Origin: Bacillus sp. M6-12
Lineage (GTDB): Bacteria > Bacillota > Bacilli > Bacillales > DSM-1321
DNA: 64,000 nucleotides
Direction of reading: 5' to 3'
Assembly (NCBI RefSeq): GCF_002860285.1
Contig: NZ_PGVF01000016.1
Span: 205,139-269,138, forward strand
In this document: one piece after another, positions 34,459 through 42,692 of the stretch
Position numbering within the stretch: the first letter of the stretch is position 1
Layout of the letters: the number at the start of each line of letters is the position of its first letter
Made by a program: the position numbers and the translations under genes
The notes under the pieces: generated by a model
Databases searched by the model: none
Told to the model about the DNA's origin: nothing
Seen by the model: the letters and a program-made list of their open reading frames with translations, nothing else

Positions 34459-37400
34459 TTAGTTTTCTTCTACTTCTTTTCGGTTTTTCTTGAAAAGTTT
34501 TGATAAAACTTCGTAAACGATTGGTACAACAATTAATGTTAATAAGGTAGAACTTGCTAGACCGCCGATTACGGTTATACCTAAACCTTTCGAGATTAGA
34601 CCGCCGCCGCCTGAACCAATTGCCAATGGGATTAATGCACCGATCGTTGCAATTGCTGTCATTAGGATTGGGCGCAGACGCGTTGCGCCAGCTTCCAGAA
34701 CCGCGTCACGCATAGTCATACCATCACGTTCCATATGAATAATACGGTCTACTAGGACTATGGCGTTTGTTACAACGATACCAATTAACATCAATAGCCC
34801 CATCATGACAGATACAGAAATTGTTTCACCTGCGATTAATAAACCTACAAATGAACCAATTACCGCAAATGGCAGTGAGAATAGGATCGAAAATGGCGCG
34901 ACACCTTCACGGAAGGTTACAACAAGGATAAAGTACACAATTGCGATTGCAGCAAGCATGGCTATACCAAGTTGTGTAAATGTTTCATTCATATCGGCTT
35001 GCACACCTGCGACGCCGATTTCAACACCTTTAGGCAGATCTAATTTATCAATAGCTTTATCTACTTCAGATGTTGTTTTTGATATATCCTTGCCAAGGAT
35101 TGTTCCTGTTACGGTTGCGTAGTATTCACCTTTACTGCGTGAAAGTGTATTTAGCGTTGTACCTTTCTCCACTTCTACAAGTTCAGATAGCGGCATTGTC
35201 TTGCCTAGTGCTGTCGGCACTGGTGTAGCCAGGATATCATCGATTGATTCTGGTTGTTTAGCTTGATCTTGCTGAACGATTACATCTAATGTGTCCCCAT
35301 TTTTTTCAACCGTTGTTAAAACATCTTGTGTTTTTGCCGGATTTAGCATCATAACGATTTGACCCGTTGTTAAGCCATACTGCATCAAATCATCCTGTGC
35401 TACCTTAAAGGTATACTCAACGTATGCATCCTCTGCACTCGTAGAGACATCTTTTAAGCCGTCATTTTTCTTCATTACGCCTTCTACAAGTTTTACAGAA
35501 TCATAGAGTTTATCCAAATCTTCACTGTAAAACGTGTAGCTGACTTCATTTGCACCTGCTGCGGCAGGAGCGAAGTTTTGGCTCTTCCATTCACCGGTTT
35601 GGCCAATGTTCTTTACATAATCCTCAATATCTTCGCGAGCTTCTGGGAAGTCATCCATATCCGGGTCAAAGATCAGGTACATTAATGCACCGCCAGCCCC
35701 TCCGCCTGCCATGGCCATCATAGGATCTGCATTATCTGTAATAGAGATTTGAACGATATCAATATCATCACGTTTTAGCATGTCTTTTTCAACAGCTTCA
35801 ACATTTGACAAGGTTTCGTCCTTAAGCTCGCCTGCTTTTGGCGTATATGTTAAATACATCACTTTGTCTTCTTCGCTGCCCATGAAGCTAAAACCGATTA
35901 TTGGTGTTAGCGCCAAACTGCCAGCTAACAAAACAACAGCAATGATTGAAGTAATAACTTTATGGTTAAGTGCCTTTTCAAGGATCCCTTTGTACCATAA
36001 AGCTAATTTGCCAGCCTCTTTATGGCTGCTTTCTGTCTTTTCACTATATAACTTCTTCTTAAACAAGAAGTGAGATAATGCAGGAACGATTGTTATAGCA
36101 ACAATCAGCGAAGCTCCAAGCGCAAACGTCATTGTTAACGCGAAAGGCGCGAACAACTCACCGACCATACCATTGACGAAGATAAGCGGTGCAAAAACAG
36201 CAACCGTTACTAATGTTGATGACAGGATTGGTTTAAACATTTCAATTGTTGCTTCACGTATTAATGCTCGGCCTGTTAATTTCTCTTCTTTTAAGTGCAG
36301 GCGTCGATAAACATTTTCAACTACTACAATTGAGTCATCGATTACACGGCCGATGGCGACGGTAATCGCACCAAGCGTCATGATATTCAGGGTAATATCC
36401 ATCCAGTTTAGCAGCAGTAATGCCATAAAGATCGATACTGGAATGGATATGATTGAAATAATTGTTGATTTAAAATCACGCAGGAATAGCAGAATGATTA
36501 ATACGGCAATTAACCCGCCAAATACCGCTTTTTCAATCATAGTTTTTACCGATTTCTCAATTGGTGCACCTTGGTCAAGTGATACATCGATTACCAGACC
36601 ATCGATTTTTTCCTTTTCTTCACCAATTAATTCCTTCACATCGTTTACAACATCAACAGTGTTAGCTTGCTGCTCTTTTACAATTTGAATGGCAATGGCT
36701 TCATCACCGTTTGTGCGAGAAACGGACTCTACTTTACCAACTAATTCAATTTCAGCAATGTCGCTAAGTTTCACAAAGGGGGATGGATTCTTTGATGATG
36801 GTGTTACAGGAATAAGCATATTCTTTAATTCATCAGCTGTCATGAACTTGCCGTCTACGGATACGGCTTGTTCACCTTCTTCAAACTCGTAAAGTCCTAA
36901 CGATACAGCCATGTTACTTGCCTGGATCATTTCCTTTACTTTCTCTTTGGTTAAGCCAAGTTCACCCATTTTGGCTTCATTATACGTAAGGTTAACCTCT
37001 TCAATGTGCTGGCCGGTAATAGTTGCAGATGCAATACCATCGATTTTCTCGATTTTGGGAAGAATAATCTCCTCTACTGTTGACGTTAAATCAACAATAT
37101 CTTCGGTTGAGCTGCTTACACTTAGTGCAGCAACCGGCATCATGTTCATGCTGATGGCTGTAATTGTCGGCTCCTGTGCTCCTTCAGGTAATTCCACTGC
37201 ATCTATAGCAGATTGTAATGCACGTTTTGCCTCGTCCATTTCTATACCATATTCATATTCCACTTGAAGACTAGACATATTAGAATATGAATTTGAATAA
37301 ACGGATTTTACATCTTCAAGGCCTTCTACAGCCTTCTCTATTGGCATGGACACATCTTCCATAACTTTTTCAGGAGTTGCTCCAGGATATACATCCATGA

Positions 37401-37542
37401 CCATTAAGTATGGAATCGAAACATCTGGAATTGTCTCCATATTCATTTTTGTACCTGAATAAATACCAGATACAGTAATGATGATTGTAAGCAGCCAAAC
37501 TGCCAGTTTGTTCTGTAGGACAAAATTGACTAAACCTTTCAC
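34459..37542 (-). CDS. RND efflux pump, HAE1/SwrC-like
   Basis: About 1027 residues from the GTG at 37542 (AAGGGTGG eight bases upstream). Twelve membrane helices in the RND layout: one at the N-terminus (KLAVWLLTIIITVSGIYSG), a large external loop, TM2-6 (~340-500), a second loop, and TM8-12 near the end. ETIPDVSIPYLMVMDVYPGATPEKV is the family hallmark and the TM4 aspartates are present (VAIGRVIDDSIVVVENVYR). It resembles B. subtilis SwrC (YerP), which exports surfactin and other amphiphiles. A TetR regulator is divergent, 100 bases away, with an operator in the shared region. Confidence 0.9.
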   Translation of the reverse strand: MKGLVNFVLQNKLAVWLLTIIITVSGIYSGTKMNMETIPDVSIPYLMVMDVYPGATPEKVMEDVSMPIEKAVEGLEDVKSVYSNSYSNMSSLQVEYEYGIEMDEAKRALQSAIDAVELPEGAQEPTITAISMNMMPVAALSVSSSTEDIVDLTSTVEEIILPKIEKIDGIASATITGQHIEEVNLTYNEAKMGELGLTKEKVKEMIQASNMAVSLGLYEFEEGEQAVSVDGKFMTADELKNMLIPVTPSSKNPSPFVKLSDIAEIELVGKVESVSRTNGDEAIAIQIVKEQQANTVDVVNDVKELIGEEKEKIDGLVIDVSLDQGAPIEKSVKTMIEKAVFGGLIAVLIILLFLRDFKSTIISIISIPVSIFMALLLLNWMDITLNIMTLGAITVAIGRVIDDSIVVVENVYRRLHLKEEKLTGRALIREATIEMFKPILSSTLVTVAVFAPLIFVNGMVGELFAPFALTMTFALGASLIVAITIVPALSHFLFKKKLYSEKTESSHKEAGKLALWYKGILEKALNHKVITSIIAVVLLAGSLALTPIIGFSFMGSEEDKVMYLTYTPKAGELKDETLSNVEAVEKDMLKRDDIDIVQISITDNADPMMAMAGGGAGGALMYLIFDPDMDDFPEAREDIEDYVKNIGQTGEWKSQNFAPAAAGANEVSYTFYSEDLDKLYDSVKLVEGVMKKNDGLKDVSTSAEDAYVEYTFKVAQDDLMQYGLTTGQIVMMLNPAKTQDVLTTVEKNGDTLDVIVQQDQAKQPESIDDILATPVPTALGKTMPLSELVEVEKGTTLNTLSRSKGEYYATVTGTILGKDISKTTSEVDKAIDKLDLPKGVEIGVAGVQADMNETFTQLGIAMLAAIAIVYFILVVTFREGVAPFSILFSLPFAVIGSFVGLLIAGETISVSVMMGLLMLIGIVVTNAIVLVDRIIHMERDGMTMRDAVLEAGATRLRPILMTAIATIGALIPLAIGSGGGGLISKGLGITVIGGLASSTLLTLIVVPIVYEVLSKLFKKNRKEVEEN

Positions 37543-37582
37543 TCGAACACCCACCCTTAATTGACTTATCAAACTCAATTAT

Positions 37583-37615
37583 TTATACTAATGACTAGTC
37601 AGTCATTTGTCAATG
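37583..37615 (-). promoter_or_regulatory. RND pump promoter with embedded TetR-type operator
   Basis: On the minus strand TTGACA, a 17-base spacer and TAGTAT form a sigma-A promoter for the pump. The spacer contains the palindromes ATGACT-AGTC-AGTCAT (37591-37606) and TGACTAGTCA (37592-37601). A dimer bound here would block RNA polymerase directly; the TetR gene begins 36 bases away on the other strand. Confidence 0.65.
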
Positions 37616-37641
37616 ATATGATTATAGGAGCGATCAAAAAA

Positions 37642-38475
37642 ATGATGAAAAAACAATTAATTATGGAAAAGGCGTTGGAGCTTTTTGCAGAGCAAGGCTT
37701 TGAGGCTACCTCTGTTCAACAAATAACAGAGCACTGCGGCATTTCAAAGGGTGCTTTTTACTTATCTTTCAAGTCAAAGGACGAATTGATTTTAGCATTG
37801 ATTGATAATTTCATGATGCAGATTACCTCTGATATTGACTGTTCAGTCAGAAATACAAATGATGACGGAGAACTTTTATATAACTTTTATTACGCAACAT
37901 TTAACGCTTTTCATAAGCATTCTGATTTTGTCAAAATTATCATCAAGGAACAAACACAGTCATTTAATAAAGAACTCATTTTTAAAATTCATTACTATAA
38001 CAGATTAATTGAGGGAATTATCTTATCGATGATTGAACGTTTGTATGGCGAAGAGGTTAAATATATAAAATATGATTTAATTTATTGCATAAAAGGCTTT
38101 ATGAATACTTATTCAGAGTTATTTTTATTCTATAACCTGCCGTTAGATTTGAATAAACTATCCCAATCGCTTGTTGAAAAAACAACTATACTGGCCAGAT
38201 ATACAACAGTCCCTTTTATTTCACAGGAGCTTATCCAGATGTTTAAGGAACCGATGGAAGAAGAAGTAACGAAGGAACAGATTCTCGAACTTGCGGAAGA
38301 GAAAATCGGTGAAATTGAAGAGTCTATTGAAAAGGAATCATTAATCCTGCTTAAGCAGCATTTGCTTGAACCGACTTTAAGTCGTGCTATTGTAAAAGGA
38401 TTGCTTGAAAATATTAGAAACCATTCTCAATGTAAATGGATTTCTTATTTACTTCGAAGGTATTTCGAGTTTTAA
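37642..38475 (+). CDS. TetR-family repressor (YerO-like)
   Basis: 277 residues. The HTH is near residues 8-55: ALELFAEQGFEATSVQQITEHCGISKGAFYLSFKSKDELI, a canonical TetR_N domain; the rest is a long helical ligand-binding/dimer domain ending in acidic helices. ATG at 37642 (AGGAG 11 bases upstream) is the likely start, although the frame is open to 37561. Divergent from the SwrC-like pump in the same order as yerO/swrC of B. subtilis, it should repress the pump until an amphiphilic ligand is bound. Confidence 0.85.
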   Translation: MMKKQLIMEKALELFAEQGFEATSVQQITEHCGISKGAFYLSFKSKDELILALIDNFMMQITSDIDCSVRNTNDDGELLYNFYYATFNAFHKHSDFVKIIIKEQTQSFNKELIFKIHYYNRLIEGIILSMIERLYGEEVKYIKYDLIYCIKGFMNTYSELFLFYNLPLDLNKLSQSLVEKTTILARYTTVPFISQELIQMFKEPMEEEVTKEQILELAEEKIGEIEESIEKESLILLKQHLLEPTLSRAIVKGLLENIRNHSQCKWISYLLRRYFEF

Positions 38476-38565
38476 AAAAAGGGCGAAACAAAAGTGCCCA
38501 TAATGCTGCTAGAAAATTATAAAGAGAATTGTAATTTGGATTGAAGAGCATTTTGAACTTGATTT

Positions 38566-38600
38566 TTAAAGATGTGCCTTGCGGTGCATCTTTTATTTTT
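38566..38600 (+). terminator. Terminator after the TetR gene
   Basis: AAAGATGTGCC and GGTGCATCTTT form a stem with two wobble pairs around TTGC, followed by TTATTTTTC. Confidence 0.75.
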
Positions 38601-38676
38601 CATTCCTATAAATGTAAATGAATTTCCAATAAAACACCCCAAAATTGTGTCGTACAATTATATTGAGGTGGTCTGA

Positions 38677-38784
38677 GTGTTTTTTCAACAAGGCTATTAC
38701 AAAAAAAAGATGAACCATTTGATGATGATTCATATAACGGAACGAAGGTTCGCAAAAGGTTTTGGTGAATTAAGGAGTCACTGA
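38677..38784 (+). CDS. Possible small protein of 35 residues
   Basis: A GTG codon five bases after GAGGTGG opens a 35-codon frame beginning MFFQQGYYKKKMNHLMM and ending GFGELRSH. The product is basic, without a membrane segment. No family is recognised. It may be a genuine small gene or the remnant of a longer one. The rest of 38476-39027 has another coding-looking scrap (bases ~38827-38901, ending RQQNPAILPALSLE then TGA) that lacks a start. Confidence 0.3.
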   Translation: MFFQQGYYKKKMNHLMMIHITERRFAKGFGELRSH

Positions 38785-39027
38785 ATTTCTCAACAATTCG
38801 ACAAGGAATACACTTGCTTTAATCTACCGAAATAGCTTTGATTGAAATGGCTATCCGCCAACAGAATCCGGCTATCCTTCCTGCTTTATCATTAGAATGA
38901 GAATGATCGTTTCGATTTATCATATACCGTAAGATTTATTTATTTTTCTGTTGGATGATACTTGTCCGAGCCATGCATGTATTAAAAAAATATAATTATA
39001 TAGCAACTTCTAAAGGGGGTGTTGGGT

Positions 39028-39321
39028 TTGTCACGTATAAGGAGAAGGAAAAAGGGAATATCTCTTTGTATCTTCCCGGGGTACAGATGGTGTGGGCCGG
39101 GCTGCAGCGGTCCAGGCGCACCTATCAATGATGTAGATGCGTGCTGCATGAGACACGATCGCTGTCTTAGCAGTGGGATTTCCCCTTATCAATGCGATCA
39201 GGAATTTATGGAGTGCCTTAAGTTTAAAAGGAATCGAAATACACGAAAAGGAAAAAATGCAAATCTGATCTACAATTTTATGAAGTTGAAGACCTCCTTT
39301 ACCTGTGGTCGCAGTAAATAA
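39028..39321 (+). CDS. Small phospholipase A2-like protein (parvovirus VP1-like PLA2 domain)
   Basis: 97 residues from the TTG at 39028, which has AAAGGGGG eight bases upstream. The core reads PGYRWCGPGCSGPG (calcium loop), then NDVDACCMRHDRCL with the catalytic His-Asp pair H43-D44, and six or more cysteines that could form disulfides. This is the short secreted-PLA2/viral VP1 PLA2 pattern. No signal peptide is seen; the basic N-terminus (RIRRRKKG) could aid membrane or nucleic-acid binding. Similar small proteins occur sporadically in Bacillus. Neighbours give no functional clue. Confidence 0.75.
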   Translation: MSRIRRRKKGISLCIFPGYRWCGPGCSGPGAPINDVDACCMRHDRCLSSGISPYQCDQEFMECLKFKRNRNTRKGKNANLIYNFMKLKTSFTCGRSK

Positions 39322-39455
39322 ATATTATAGATAGATTTTTAAAAAAACCCACGGTCAGCTGTTAGCGGATAGAAATTTTTATTGTAAGGTAAGACATATG
39401 TCCATGCCATACTTGTACTAAACAAATATAAATTGGCAGCTTTGACAACATATAA

Positions 39456-39507
39456 AAAGAAGCGGGTAACTGGTCCTATTTCAAAAGACCTTTCCCGCTT
39501 CTTTTTT
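39456..39507. terminator. Bidirectional terminator, probably carried over from glnA
   Basis: AAAAAGAAGCGGG pairs with CCCGCTTCTTTTTT, with an inner GGTC/GACC pair. It directly follows, on the minus strand, the stop codon of the glutamine synthetase fragment. Confidence 0.85.
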
Positions 39508-39673
39508 AGAATTTAGATTGATAGTTTTCGATTTCCCATGTGTGAACAACTATACGGTAGCTATCCCATTCTGTTTCTTCGATAGAAACATATTCGTTGT
39601 ATACATGTTCACCGAGTGTTCTAGCTCCGATTTCACCTGCTTCCAATTCTTTAACTGCTTCAGTTGCAGTAGG
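39506..39673 (-). pseudogene. Fragment: C-terminus of glutamine synthetase (glnA-like)
   Basis: The minus-strand frame reads EAVKELEAGEIGARTLGEHV, then a conserved YNEYVS...EWDSYR segment, and ends with WEIENYQSKF and TAA at 39506-39508. This is the last ~55 residues of a type I glutamine synthetase with its natural stop and terminator. The remaining ~390 residues are absent. The upstream edge merges at CCTACTGCAACT with a dnaX fragment. Confidence 0.75.
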
Positions 39674-39741
39674 GCATTCTCCAGTGTTTTCGTTACATGC
39701 TCCTGACCGACAACATCAATAAATTGCTGTGGTCTTTCCCA
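39664..39741 (-). pseudogene. Fragment: N-terminal piece of DNA polymerase III gamma/tau (dnaX)
   Basis: The minus strand encodes [16 protein letters not shown] then TKTLENALLQ, the start of bacterial DnaX proteins (WRPQxFxDVVGQEHxxxTLxNAL). Only about 26 codons remain. Its downstream end shares the bases GCCCTACTGCAA with the glutamine synthetase piece, as expected for joining at microhomology. Confidence 0.75.
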
Positions 39742-39761
39742 TTGTAAATTGCCCCATGGTT

Positions 39762-39883
39762 TGTTAGTTTATCCGCTTTCTTCAAAGCATCATTTGTAGC
39801 TGCCAAAACTGAATCCTGAAGCATTTCAATATCATCTGGATCAACAACATCCTGCTTGATGTTTACTTCTAAAATTTCTTTAT
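39762..39883 (-). pseudogene. Fragment: C-terminal half of nucleoid-associated protein YbaB/EbfC
   Basis: The minus strand encodes [12 protein letters not shown] followed by [18 protein letters not shown] and [11 protein letters not shown], the unmistakable C-terminal part of YbaB. It lies immediately after the stop of the YhgE-like gene; between them is AGCGGTTCGAGCCCGCT (39893-39909), a 5-bp stem with 7-base loop like a tRNA T-arm. In Bacillus genomes ybaB normally follows dnaX; here the order of the pieces is reversed. Confidence 0.75.
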
Positions 39884-39914
39884 GACTTGAATAGCGGGCT
39901 CGAACCGCTGAGCT

Positions 39915-42218
39915 CTACGCTGCCAGTGTGGAATCACTAGAAGGTGATTTTGACTTGAATCTGATAACGATTAATGAAAGAATCAGGCCTGCAGCTAAGA
40001 AGATTAACAAATAGCCTGTATTCGAGAATGTATAACCAGAGTCACCAAGCGAGATTATCGATCTGAAACCTGCGTTGGAGTAGGTAAGCGGCAGGAACCT
40101 GCTTAAGCTTTGCAGACCTTCAGGAAGCATCTGGATAGGAAGAGCCGAGCCTGTTGTCGATAACTGCAGAACCAGAAAAGCCATAGCTGCAAATCTGCCA
40201 ATATTTCCGCCCAGTGCGACAAGGAAGTATGTCAGCATCAAGAAAGTTAGACTGGCAATGATGGCAAAGCCTACAAGAAAGAAACCGCTTCCAAAACCTA
40301 GTCTAATAAAGAATAGTGAAAAAACAGAAACAACTACAGCCTGAACCACTGCCAGAATAGACATGGCAGAAAGGTTGCCGGCAAACCAGCTTTGCCTTGT
40401 GAGCAGGATGTCAGACGGTCTGTTCAGGTCAACAATAAATGTCATGACCAATACACCAACAAATAAGGCAAGTGAAAGGATGTACGGAGCATTCGCATAT
40501 CGGTACATCGGGAATTCGTTGATTTTATTCGCAACTAGCTCAACAGGAGAAGAGAACATTTCGATGTTTTTGTCGCCAGCGTTGATACTAGCTGTCTTGT
40601 CAGCACCTCCCTGAAGCCCCTTAGCAAGCTCATGGCTGCCATCTTTTAATTGAACAGCCCCGCTGTCCAGTTTGCCTACTCCGTCCTTCATGGTTACCCA
40701 GCCAGCTGCGACTGTCTGGTTGCCATTGCTGACCTGCTTCATTCCGCTATGAATTGTTCCTGCGCCTGAAGTCAGTTTATTCCAGCCTGTTTCTACTGAT
40801 TTATTGCCGTCGCTGATCTGGGAAATACCGTTGTTCAGCTGAGCAACGCTGCCAGTTAATTTGCCCCATGAGGCATTTACAGTTGCATTTCCAGCGGAAA
40901 CTTTGTTCGCACCTGCAGCCAGTGCGGATGCGCCATTATTGATTTTGTTCTGGCCAGCGATGAACTGGGACATGCCGCCATCGAGTGTGGCCACTCCTGC
41001 AGTAACTTTATCAATTCCGCCAGCAAGAGCATTTGCACCGTCCTTTAATTGAGGCGAACTTGCTGCCAGGCCTGCAGCGCCTTGAGCAACTGCTTCACTG
41101 CCAGCTACCAGCTTTTGAAATTCAGGGTCTGCAGAAAGCAAGGGACCCATAAGCGGATGGTTTTGCAATTTTTTAATGCCATCAGCGACCTGCCTTGATC
41201 CTCCGGCTAATTGAGGAGCCTTTTCATTCAAAGCAGTCAGACCTGCAGCAAGATTATCGCTTCCTGGCTCGATCTGTTTTGTCAGAGCTTCTTTTAGCTG
41301 TGCTGTACCAGTTTTAGCATCATTCATTTTTTCGAGCATTTCAGCGGTACCGGCTTTTAGATCGGCTGCACCTGCGGCAAGAGACTTCGATCCTGCGGCA
41401 AGCTGGTTGATATTACCGCTGCTCTGTTTAAGTGAGTTTAGCAGCAAACCAGTCCCTTGTTCAGCTGTTTGCGCTCCTTTTGCAAGTTTAGAAATATCTC
41501 CTTGCTTGGAACTTAAAGAATCATATAATTGCTTTGTGCCTGCCTCCAGTTCCTTGGAACCCGAAGCCAGTTTATTAATATCTCCGGACTTTTCTGTTAA
41601 TGACGTAAGAAGCTGATTTGTTCCGTTTTGAAGCTGAGCTGTACCATCGTGGATTTTCTGAGAACCATCAGCACCGGACTGGAATCCGGAAGATACTTCA
41701 CCCAGTTGATCAAACAGGCTTCTTGTGTACGTTTCAGTTACTTTATTGGCGAGCTGTTCGCGGATACGCTCTGTAGCACTTTTGGTAACCTGGGCAGCCA
41801 TAAAATGGAGCCCTTCATTTTGCACATAACGCAGCTCAGGTTTCTTTGGATTTTCATCCAATACTGTGGTGACATTTTTGGAAAAATCCTCAGGCACTTC
41901 AATTACCATATAATACTTTTGGTTCTTTAATCCCTGTTCCGCTTCCTTTTCATCAATGAAGTCCCAGCCGAGCGTGTTGCTGTCTTTCAAAGTCTTCATT
42001 AAGTCTTCGCCGACATTGATTGGTTTTCCTGAAGAAGTTGCACCCTTATCCTTATTGACAACTGCTACAGGCAAGCTTGCAAGATTGTCATACGGTCCCC
42101 AGGATGCAGTCAGTATAATTGCCGCATATACGAGAGGTACAAGCAGGACAGCGATAATCGAAATTAACATTCCTTTCTTTCCCATAAGCTCAGTAACATG
42201 CAACCAAAAAGCCTTCAT
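39915..42218 (-). CDS. YhgE/Pip-family membrane protein
   Basis: 767 residues from the ATG at 42218 (AAGGGGG six bases upstream). One membrane helix at ~12-35 is followed by a long extracellular region: first a Pip N-terminal domain (PVAVVNKDKGATSSGKPINVGEDL), then some 350 residues of heptad-like repeats of the type ASGSKELEAGTKQL and ALAAGANKVSAGNA, then five or six C-terminal helices (ABC-2-permease-like). This is the YhgE/phage-infection-protein architecture, related to EsaA of type VII secretion. Role not established; some act as phage receptors. Followed directly by gene debris rather than a terminator of its own. Confidence 0.88.
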   Translation of the reverse strand: MKAFWLHVTELMGKKGMLISIIAVLLVPLVYAAIILTASWGPYDNLASLPVAVVNKDKGATSSGKPINVGEDLMKTLKDSNTLGWDFIDEKEAEQGLKNQKYYMVIEVPEDFSKNVTTVLDENPKKPELRYVQNEGLHFMAAQVTKSATERIREQLANKVTETYTRSLFDQLGEVSSGFQSGADGSQKIHDGTAQLQNGTNQLLTSLTEKSGDINKLASGSKELEAGTKQLYDSLSSKQGDISKLAKGAQTAEQGTGLLLNSLKQSSGNINQLAAGSKSLAAGAADLKAGTAEMLEKMNDAKTGTAQLKEALTKQIEPGSDNLAAGLTALNEKAPQLAGGSRQVADGIKKLQNHPLMGPLLSADPEFQKLVAGSEAVAQGAAGLAASSPQLKDGANALAGGIDKVTAGVATLDGGMSQFIAGQNKINNGASALAAGANKVSAGNATVNASWGKLTGSVAQLNNGISQISDGNKSVETGWNKLTSGAGTIHSGMKQVSNGNQTVAAGWVTMKDGVGKLDSGAVQLKDGSHELAKGLQGGADKTASINAGDKNIEMFSSPVELVANKINEFPMYRYANAPYILSLALFVGVLVMTFIVDLNRPSDILLTRQSWFAGNLSAMSILAVVQAVVVSVFSLFFIRLGFGSGFFLVGFAIIASLTFLMLTYFLVALGGNIGRFAAMAFLVLQLSTTGSALPIQMLPEGLQSLSRFLPLTYSNAGFRSIISLGDSGYTFSNTGYLLIFLAAGLILSLIVIRFKSKSPSSDSTLAA

Positions 42219-42240
42219 ATAAAACCCCCTTATAGTTTTT

Positions 42241-42268
42241 AAGAATGATTGAATACTCATTCATTCTT
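42241..42268. promoter_or_regulatory. TetR-type operator upstream of the YhgE gene
   Basis: AAGAATGATTGA and TCATTCATTCTT form an almost perfect 28-bp dyad around ATAC, located 23 bases upstream of the YhgE start codon. In B. subtilis yhgE sits beside the TetR gene yhgD; here no regulator gene is adjacent. Confidence 0.6.
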
Positions 42269-42654
42269 AATAGTTTATATATTCTGAATTTACCATTAAT
42301 ATTCCTGCTTGTTATATAACAATTCAAACATTTTTATGTTGTAAAGAAAATATGAACCATTCCGCGTCATAAATGATATTCCAAGGTTTTTCGATATAAG
42401 TAGGGGGAATGTTTTTTCATAGGTTCATAGTAGGCTTCTGCTATTAGAAGAGAATGAAAATGAACTAAAAAAGTAACTATAGGCTTTGGAAAGAAGGTTT
42501 CAAAAAAGTTTAATAGTTCAGTTCTTCGTTTGAGCTTAAAGAATGAGGGAAGTGAGATGATAATAAATGCGGTCTTACGGAAGAGAAAGCATGATTGGAG
42601 AAATAGGGGATACGAATGAAATAAAAGGGGGGCCTTTGAAGCACAGCTAAAATA
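42269..42654. other. Non-coding stretch upstream of the YhgE gene
   Basis: No gene is supported. A 100-codon minus-strand frame (42367-42669) begins inside a terminator hairpin and has no ribosome site. Confidence 0.5.
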
Positions 42655-42678
42655 ACCCCTGCCTAACATGACAGGGGT
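42655..42678 (-). terminator. Terminator of the thioredoxin reductase-like gene
   Basis: ACCCCTG and CAGGGGT pair on the minus strand around a 10-base loop, followed by TATTTTAG. Confidence 0.65.
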
Positions 42679-42692
42679 AAAAATATGAGTGA

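Noticed and set aside
36353..37267. Several long plus-strand frames inside the RND pump gene, such as 36353-36688 and 36911-37267
   Set aside because: They are antisense to conserved pump sequence and lack ribosome sites.
39518..39706. 62-codon plus-strand frame rich in Cys and Phe
   Set aside because: It is the complement of the glutamine synthetase fragment, which shows real conservation on the minus strand.
39893..39909. T-arm-like hairpin as a sign of a tRNA gene
   Set aside because: Only a 5-bp stem with a 7-base loop is present; no acceptor, D or anticodon arm and no CCA can be built around it.
41050..41620. Repetitive YhgE-gene segment as a DNA tandem repeat
   Set aside because: The repetition is at protein level (Gly/Ala/Ser heptad-like units); the codons have diverged and no exact DNA repeat is seen.
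42367..42669. 100-codon minus-strand frame near the YhgE promoter
   Set aside because: It begins inside the terminator stem of the neighbouring gene, has no ribosome site and an implausible Phe/Leu-rich sequence.
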